This document shows positions 63,560 to 64,000 of a stretch of DNA of 64,000 bases, one piece after another. The stretch is from NCBI RefSeq assembly GCF_002269505.1, contig NZ_NQKQ01000006.1:1-64000 (forward strand), given 5' to 3'. The notes beneath the pieces are model-generated. The model was not told the DNA's origin. It saw nothing but the letters and a program-made list of their open reading frames with translations, and did not search any database. The stretch's first letter is position 1, and the number at the start of each line of letters is the position of its first letter. The position numbers were made by a program, and so were the translations under genes. The stretch is from Pseudomonas fragi. Its GTDB lineage: Bacteria > Pseudomonadota > Gammaproteobacteria > Pseudomonadales > Pseudomonadaceae.

Positions 63560-64000
63560 TCATTGCTCCTTGAGGTGGGTTGCCGCTTCGTATGCGGCGC
63601 GGCCACGGGGGCCATGGAAATAGTCATGAATCCACGGGTCGTCGTAGTCTTCGACCTCACTGATGGGCGCCGCCACCAGCACCCGTTTTTGCGACAACAC
63701 CGCCACCCGGTCGGTGATGGTGTACAACGTGTCGAGGTCGTGGGTAACGAGGAACACGCTCAAACCCAGCGCATCGCGCAGGGTCAGAATCAGTTGGTCG
63801 AAGGCCGCCGCACCGATCGGGTCGAGCCCGGCAGTGGGTTCGTCGAGAAACAGGATGTCCGGGTCCAGCGCCAGCGCCCGGGCCAGCGCAGCGCGCTTGA
63901 CCATGCCGCCGGACAGCGAGGACGGGTATTTGTCTGCCGCCGACAGGGGTAACCCCGACAGTGCCAGCTTGACGCACGCCAGGTGCTCGGCATCAGGTCG
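63560..64000 (-). CDS. ABC transporter ATP-binding protein of the MCE system (5' end outside window)
   Basis: The last 146 codons of an MlaF-like ATPase; the frame runs open to base 64000. Present are the signature SSLSGGMVKRAALARALAL, Walker B PDILFLDEPTAGLDP and the switch FLVTHDLDTLYTI. Walker A lies beyond the window. The stop is 1 bp before the MCE gene start, and the order ATPase-MCE-lipoprotein is that of an Mla/Pqi-like lipid transporter; a permease gene is expected further upstream. Confidence 0.93.
   Translation of the reverse strand, partial: RPDAEHLACVKLALSGLPLSAADKYPSSLSGGMVKRAALARALALDPDILFLDEPTAGLDPIGAAAFDQLILTLRDALGLSVFLVTHDLDTLYTITDRVAVLSQKRVLVAAPISEVEDYDDPWIHDYFHGPRGRAAYEAATHLKEQ

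Overview
The window is ordinary bacterial chromosome from a Pseudomonas species. The gene content and order of roughly the first 43 kb (argB-algC-dut-coaBC-radC-dppA-rpmB-rpmG ... kauB ... pauB-lrp-dadA-ridA-dadX-pauR-cycB ... xpt-rep-PDE-MATE ... comM ... ubiK-glnK-amtB-sutA ... xerC-DUF484-dapF-lysA-lptM-cyaY-rnk-cyaA) follow, as far as I remember it, the P. aeruginosa PA5323 to PA5271 block. The small intergenic inverted repeats and moderate-high GC suggest a member of the P. fluorescens lineage in the wide sense, but I cannot name the species.

Layout. 1-127: the edge of an insertion sequence with the first 24 codons of a probable IS3-type OrfA. 0.2-6.6 kb: arginine, alginate/LPS sugar, nucleotide and CoA housekeeping genes, radC and a peptide-binding protein. 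7.1-7.6 kb: ribosomal proteins L28 and L33. 7.6-20.4 kb: a polyamine and D-amino-acid catabolism region (cupin, aldehyde dehydrogenase KauB, FAD oxidoreductase PauB, Lrp, DadA-RidA-DadX, PauR, cytochrome c5), with a phospholipase-D lipoprotein, a MocR regulator and a DUF1127 protein between. 20.5-31.1 kb: acyl-CoA transferase, xpt, rep, a GGDEF/EAL protein, a MATE pump, a LysR regulator and comM. 31.2-31.9 kb: a HigBA toxin-antitoxin pair with a promoter/operator visible in sequence. 32.3-35.5 kb: ubiK, nitrogen genes glnK-amtB and the RNA polymerase-binding factor gene sutA behind a long structured leader. 35.7-43.2 kb: HAD, xerC, DUF484, dapF, lysA, lptM, cyaY, rnk and a C-terminally deleted adenylate cyclase. 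From 43.2 kb the gene order departs from the P. aeruginosa block: oscA-sbp-cysTWA (sulfate uptake), yheV-prlC, a gamma carbonic anhydrase, a HAD phosphatase and an Mpo1-like membrane protein. 52-54.4 kb: hydrolase, an AAA+ regulator without GAFTGA, and a MetQ-type binding protein. Then an orphan AAA ATPase, a TriABC-type RND efflux operon (55.7-60.9 kb), an SDR enzyme, and an MCE/Mla-type lipid transport operon cut by the window end.

Three families of intergenic palindromic repeats recur: six copies of a GTAGTCGCTGCC-type inverted repeat, five copies of a CCCTCACCC/CTCTCCC element that always lies between convergent genes, and one full plus one half copy of a GTGGGAGCGGG element. In two places the repeat abuts or supplies the stop codon of the neighbouring gene.

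I did not find a clearly new multi-gene system. The signals most worth following are the adenylate cyclase reduced to its catalytic half, the AAA+ regulator that has lost both its sigma-54 contact loop and its DNA-binding domain beside sulfur-linked genes, and the unexplained structured leader in front of sutA. No rRNA, tRNA or CRISPR array was seen.
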